Positions 59,224 through 64,000 of a stretch of 64,000 nt of DNA are shown one piece after another; within the stretch, counting starts at the first letter, position 1; each line of letters begins with the position of its first letter. Under the pieces are notes generated by a model. That model worked only from the letters and a program-made list of their open reading frames with translations, was not told the origin of the DNA and made no database searches. Origin of the DNA: Cercospora beticola (taxonomy: Eukaryota; Ascomycota; Dothideomycetes; Mycosphaerellales; Mycosphaerellaceae); the NCBI RefSeq assembly GCF_033473495.1, contig NC_088939.1:3038001-3102000 (forward strand). Direction: 5' to 3'. The position numbers were made by a program, and so were the translations under genes.

Positions 59224-59673
59224 ATGCACGACGGAGGTGGCGGCTCTGGTGGCGGCGACGCCGGTGCCCATTCGCACGGAGACACTTGGCACTCTCACAT
59301 CGACTCGGGCCATCACCATCATGACCTCGTTACGCACGGGCACAACCACCACGGCCACCAAGAACACCACCATGATCACCACAACGAGCACCATCGCCAT
59401 CACCAACACCATCGACATGACGAGGATTCAGAAAACCCCATCCACGGTATCCATCCACCGCCATACACAAGTGGCCCGTACATATATGGAACAGTACCAC
59501 CCACCGAACAACAAACACAGCGAGTAACTTGCTCGTGTCCCCGATGCCATCGCAACTCCCCGGTCTCCCAAGCTCTATCAATACTGGTCTTTTGCACAAT
59601 CGCAATCACGATGATAATATGCATGATGCTCATGTCAACAGAGCTAGGGCACGATTGTCATTGGTGCCAATAA
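59224..59673 (+). CDS. Histidine-rich single-span membrane protein
   Basis: This encodes 149 residues. Residues 1-15 are Gly-rich. Residues 16 to about 68 are dominated by His, with HxH and HHHH clusters (28 or more histidines), followed by a Pro/Tyr linker (PPPYTSGPYIYG). A CSCPRCH cysteine cluster comes next. A hydrophobic helix near the C-terminus (ALSILVFCTIAITMIICMM) could be a membrane anchor, leaving a short CHWC-containing tail. The His and CxC/CxxC clusters suggest binding of zinc, copper or nickel, but this is inference. There is no N-terminal signal peptide, so the protein may be tail-anchored. Single exon. The frame is maintained through a low-complexity region, which favours a real gene. 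Confidence 0.62.
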   Translation: MHDGGGGSGGGDAGAHSHGDTWHSHIDSGHHHHDLVTHGHNHHGHQEHHHDHHNEHHRHHQHHRHDEDSENPIHGIHPPPYTSGPYIYGTVPPTEQQTQRVTCSCPRCHRNSPVSQALSILVFCTIAITMIICMMLMSTELGHDCHWCQ

Positions 59674-59700
59674 AGATTTTCGTTTATCTGGACGCTACAT

Positions 59701-60285
59701 CTAGTAGTACAAAACATCCCAATGGTCACCCTCATCCTATCGAAAACGTCAGTACAAGTTCCAAGGCAAGATGAACAACGAATGGACTTACGCAATAAAT
59801 ATTGCCGGAAGCAGCCCTCCACTGAGGATATCCATCTCCACGGTTTCCGATCCTCTCGAACCTCGTCGTGATATAGTTGTTCAGCGCGGTATTCTTGCGG
59901 AAATCAAGCTTGTAGCCATTTCCGTGGCTATAAGTGCCGCCAGCATGGCCTGTTTCAGTGCCGCCCGTGATAATCAGCGAGCACCCGCAAGCTCCCTTGA
60001 GTGTGATGGCGCCGTCGACGGTGCCGGAGAGGAGACCGTCGTAGGATGTGCAGCGTGGGTTGCTCTTGGTTGTGCAGCCGCCTGATGAAGAGGAGGTGAT
60101 TCCAGCTCCGCTCAAACGACTTGCAGCTTCCGACTGTGAAAGCGGTGTTCCGCTGCGCTTCTCTTCAGCTGGAGCGGCGGTGGCTGCGAGCGCGAAGGCT
60201 GCGAGAGATGTGGCAATGGTGGAGAACTACTATATGTCAGAAGTCGGGCAACGTTGCTTTAGACTGAATGTACACCAACCTTCAT
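59701..60285 (-). CDS. Small secreted DD-peptidase-like protein (M15/Hedgehog-type zinc fold)
   Basis: Three exons (60280-60285, 59792-60226, 59701-59736) give 158 residues. The first exon carries only Met-Lys. Joined, the start MKFSTIATSLAAFALAATAA is a signal peptide followed by APAEEKRS (possible Kex2 site). The domain has TSYDGLLSGTVDGAITLKG, CGCSLIITGGTETGH, TYSHGNGYKLDF and, across the last intron, DEGDHWDVLYY. The last two match the SHxxGxxxDF and HWD motifs that bind zinc in D-Ala-D-Ala carboxypeptidase-like proteins. In fungi this family is secreted and of unclear role, possibly acting on bacterial peptidoglycan. It ends 28 bases from the convergent His-rich gene. Confidence 0.85.
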
Positions 60286-62254
60286 GATTGCGAGTTGCAG
60301 ATTGATTTCAAACTGTAGGATAATGCACTGGAGTTGCGATACCCTCTCACCCTCTCTCCAACACCTCTTTAAATACACCTCCCACCTCGACGATCGCAAC
60401 ACAACCACAACCTCTCATTCCTAGCACGAGGACCAAAAGCCGCACGTTTCAGGAAGGTAGCACCTCTTAGAGACGCTATTCTAGAAGATTGCGAAACCAA
60501 TGCAGGATCTCGCCTACGATGTCTGTCTATAGGACAGCCAAGAGCCGATCACTTGTCGATCACCCAGGGCAGATCAGCATGCCAAGAGCCCGGCTTCGAC
60601 AACTCGCAAGGCGAAGTGCTTACCATGCCGTGCCATGCTTGACGAATTGAAGCGTCTGCAAGGAAAGTGCTTCACGGGCTTTGTTCTTGGTGGTGTGTCG
60701 TGCAGCATGGCGGATGGCTAGGCTGGATCTGGTTTAGGACGCGTTTGGGTTACAGAATGGAGGGACACACCTTCGGTTTTGGGAGTTGATCAGTGACACG
60801 TGAAGTGAGCATTCGTCTTTCTGCGGCACGTTGCATCTCTTCAGCCGGTTCCCTGATTCATCGCCTGTTTCTCTGCCTTTTCTTGCGCTTTCCTGCCACT
60901 GGCGGTCAAGATCTGGTGAGTGGGGAATCGTTCGAGCAATGGAGTAGACCCTGTGAAGGCCTGTTTCTCCAGGGTTCATACCAATACGCAGCCAACAAGT
61001 GCGGAAATGGGCCGAAACTAGAACATTTTGGTCAACAGAGAGCACCTTCTCGTAATGCATCGCTCTGGATTCCGGGACATCCAAGGGCTAATGAGGGTAA
61101 AGATAGAGCGGATCGAGAATCAAAAGATGTTTCGGGAGGGCCAATCCATAATTTGTCTCTCTGGGATGATGAGCATCTAACAGCCAACGAGGGGAATCAT
61201 CCTGGTGAAATGAGAATTATTGAATCTCAGAGGAGACTGATACCGCTCCAATTCTCCGGGCTTCGGAACGATTCAGAGCCAAGAGGGGTGAAGCAGCTGG
61301 CGAAACAATTTTGACAACCAGGAGATCTGGGACAAGTCCAACTGCTGTATGAAGTTCCTCTCTGCTTTCTTCGAAGGATTTGAAGGAGTTATGGGACTGG
61401 ATTTCTACCCATTGCGCATAAATCGAAAAACGATCACTGGCAACGCCTCAGAGCAGATAAAGAAGAAGTGAACATAGACCTTTCTCATCTCGCCAATCGT
61501 TTGGGAGATTATGGCGAGGTTTGCCTAGGACCTCTAGAACAGGTCTCACGCTTGCGTCGGCTTCCTCTTTAGCAGCCATACCTTCGCGCGATGCCGAGAT
61601 GCTCATGTTGAACGCGTGGAGCTCACTCTCGGACGCGTTCCCGTCTTCAAGGGGCTCAGTCACTGCTTCCTCGAGACGTCGCGTGATGATAAAGGAATGC
61701 AAGTGATGACCTTGCGAAGAATGGCCCAGAATGGCGAAACATGGACCGGTGATGGGAATTGGCTGATGTTACGATATGGCAGGCACAGCCGCCACATACG
61801 GGTGTGAGAAGCGAGGAACAACCGGGTAATCATCGTAACCGCGGATAACTCTGAATGCAACTACCTCAGTGTGCAACCGCAAGTCGCCAAACCAATCAGC
61901 AAAGCTTTTCATGGATCGAGAGCCAATCTGTTTAGGCGCTTGCACTCAGAGGCAGTTGCATCTAGAGGTACCCACGGTTATCCAATGAATCTGGACAACT
62001 CAGCGCAGCTTTCCAGTCAAAGCCTACTTCATAACCATATTTTCCGGATGCATATTACTTGGTTGGAAATCCGCTGTCCTCCACGGCACTTCGATTGCGT
62101 TCTTCATGTACGTCAACCACCTAGCTCGAATGTCCATTGGCATTCTGCCACGATGAAGTCAGTCGACCATCCTCTCGTGCACTGAACCAAACGTGACATT
62201 CGATTACGATGGCGGATTAGGTACTGCATGTGCTGCAGGCAAGAGAATCGAATC
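60286..62254. other. 2 kb interval without a supported gene
   Basis: This contains the promoter of the DD-peptidase-like gene and the 3' region of the helicase. Frames at 60793-61314 (plus) and 61448-61702 (minus) are open but lack any domain, signal peptide or plausible introns. No RNA genes or repeats were recognised. Confidence 0.45.
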
Positions 62255-64000
62255 TCAAGACTCCGTATCATCGCCAGGAGCACCAGATTCCTCAAATAAG
62301 AGCTCATCGTCAGGACTCATAACAGCTCCAGCAGCAGCCACGCCCTCCTCATACGCTGCGGCCTCTGGATCATTGGACAGCCCGAGTTGTCTCACGCCAT
62401 CACTCAAAGCATTCGTTGCTTCTTGACGTGCCCGCAGCTGCTTCTCGAGTCGAGAGATCCTGATATTTTGGCCATGCGGTGCTTCCCAGATGTGCTCATC
62501 GCCGCCTTTCCAGGCACCGTTACGCTTGCAGAAAGCCATGAAAGCTGCCCAGTTCGGATCCTGGTCCAAGACATCCGGGTTCCCGATGACGATCATAGCT
62601 TGCTTCGCGCGTGTGAGAGCTACGTTGAATCGTTTTGGTTCGTGGATCACTCCTAAGCCTCGAGCGATGTCTTGGTCTAGGAAGCGGTTGCGAGTGCGCG
62701 TGGTACAGATGATGACCACGCGAAATTCAAGGCCTTGGAAAGCCTGGTATGCGCGTCAGCAAGTATCACTCAAACTCGAGTACATGCCTCAGCCAGGAAC
62801 GATTAAGGCTCCTGGCGCATGGTTTAGGGATTCACAGCTTACCTCAAGTGGTCCAACGTTGATAGCGGCCATAATGAATCCTTGAGCTCTTGCCTTAGCT
62901 CGAAGCAATTTGACCTGAGCGCTGAAGGGACTCATGATGCACACGTCCGCTGCCGAGACTCCCTGCTTCAGAAATGATCGAGCAAGATCAACTGCGATGT
63001 CTGCTTCACTGACATTATACCAGCCGCCTCCATCCCGCTCAATCTCATCCGATCCTCTGTGGTCATGGAACACAACTGGGATGTCGCGAGCCTCGAAGCC
63101 AGGCCAGTTGAGCAAGGCATCTGTATCTTCCGCTACCGGCTCAAGTGTATCGTGGTAGAAGAGAGCGGACGGAATCGCGAGTATCCCGGGATGAGACCGA
63201 TAGTTGCGTATCAGGTCGACGAAAGGGGGCCTCAGGATCGGGAGCATATCGCTTGTGAGTCGCGGTATGTGGCCGCCTTCCTCCTTCGCACGTGCAAGAG
63301 GATGGTTGGAGTACAGACTTCGGCTCAGCAGGCCCTCGAAGAGCGATCTCCGCAAGGCAGATGTTTTGTTGGCTGTCCGCGGACCAAGCTGATTCTGATC
63401 GCCGACCAAAACAACCTGCGGCTCTCGCACAAAATTGCTTTGTGGAGAAGGCGGCGCCACGACGAGTAGAGGAATGAGAGTTTCAGGCTCCGTGGCTTGC
63501 GCGGCTTCGTCTATGATCAGTGTGTCCCAGTGAAGCAACAAGTTGGGACTTGCACTCCGAGGGTGATACGCGGAGTATATGCCAAGCTCATGGCTGAAGA
63601 GATCGGCATTAGTGAGTCGAGATCTCCTTAACAGCTCTGCATCGCGAGTTGTTGTCACCACGACTTGCTTCTGCATGAACTCAGCAAAGGGCGGCATCGC
63701 AAAGATGCGATCGTCAACGTAGCAGAATGGCAGGACCGCATTTGGCACCTCTGGGAAACTTCGAGCAACGGAGTTCAGGCGGAGTAACTCTTTTGGCGAT
63801 AAACGAGAGCTCAAGCGTCGGACCAGGGTATCGGCGGCCGAATCGGATGGCGCGCATATGAGGAGATGCCTCGTTTCGTCCTGGTCAGTAGCATCAGCAT
63901 CGTCTGGGCAGGAGATTGGGAGATGCCCTCACCTGCCCCAAGAGCTGTAGTGCAAGCTCGACAACCGTTTTGGTTTTACCAGTTCCGGGCGGTCCAGAGA
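62255..64000 (-). CDS. SF1 RNA/DNA helicase, Upf1/MOV10-like (5' part outside the window)
   Basis: The C-terminal helicase core is present and the N-terminus lies beyond base 64000. Exons include 62255 to about 62745, about 62842-63870, and a part reaching the window edge. The Walker A motif GPPGTGKTKTVVELALQLLGQ is at the edge, followed by an intron and the segment HLLICAPSDSAADTLVRR. Walker B is IIDEAAQATEPE. Further motifs are VLVGDQNQLGP (motif III), NYRSHPGIL (IV), the rebuilt AFQGLEFRVVIIC (V) and FNVALTRAKQAMIVIG (VI). These match the Upf1-like branch, nearest MOV10/SDE3. The enzyme unwinds nucleic acid with ATP. A role in RNA silencing or RNA decay is inference. The last 60 residues are acidic. 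Confidence 0.92.

Noticed and set aside
62187..62260. tRNA-like word gaatcgaatctc near the helicase end
   Set aside because: No acceptor stem or D/anticodon arms can be drawn around it.

Overview
The window looks like a chromosome segment of a filamentous ascomycete, most likely a Dothideomycete of the Mycosphaerella/Cercospora type. The reasons are the many 50-65 nt introns with GTAAGT/GTATGT donors and CTAAC/CTGAC branch points, fungal-type Atf1, Med1, SNF1 and glutamine synthetase genes, a cerato-platanin, a large non-ribosomal peptide synthetase (NRPS), and two AT-rich, TA-dense patches that resemble repeats mutated by RIP (repeat-induced point mutation). The species assignment is inference. 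Exon joins below were made by eye from splice signals and reading-frame continuity.

Layout. 0.2-5.5 kb holds housekeeping genes on the minus strand: gamma-tubulin complex component GCP3 and the bZIP factor Atf1. After a 3.4 kb gene-free stretch, 9-30 kb is an accessory region: a START/SRPBCC protein, an amidase (9 exons), an enoyl-reductase-like MDR protein, a carboxymuconolactone-decarboxylase-like protein, an MFS transporter, a 2331-residue two-module NRPS (partial C-A-T-C-A-T-C), a hotdog thioesterase and an atypical epimerase-like SDR. The AT-rich relics flank the transporter, and the second lies just upstream of the NRPS. This may be a peptide biosynthesis cluster, but only the co-location is visible. 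31-44 kb returns to conserved functions: a secreted GH31 alpha-glucosidase, Med1, glutamine synthetase, an SDR and the SNF1 kinase. At 46-48 kb is a cytochrome-b5/FMN 2-hydroxy acid (lactate) dehydrogenase.

48.5-60.3 kb is rich in secreted products. It holds a 1120-residue secreted protein of no family I recognise. Divergent from it is a seven-exon gene for a 204-residue cysteine-rich secreted protein, which only appears when the exons are assembled. Next come a cerato-platanin, a histidine-rich membrane protein and a small DD-peptidase-like secreted protein. Two conserved unknown genes, one with a mitochondrial-type presequence, are interspersed. The window ends inside an SF1 Upf1/MOV10-like helicase whose N-terminus lies beyond base 64000.

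The best candidates for something undescribed are the 48.5-53.7 kb pair (orphan large secreted protein plus cysteine-rich secreted protein) and the NRPS, whose first adenylation domain appears to lack the aspartate that normally binds the substrate amino group and whose condensation motifs are altered.
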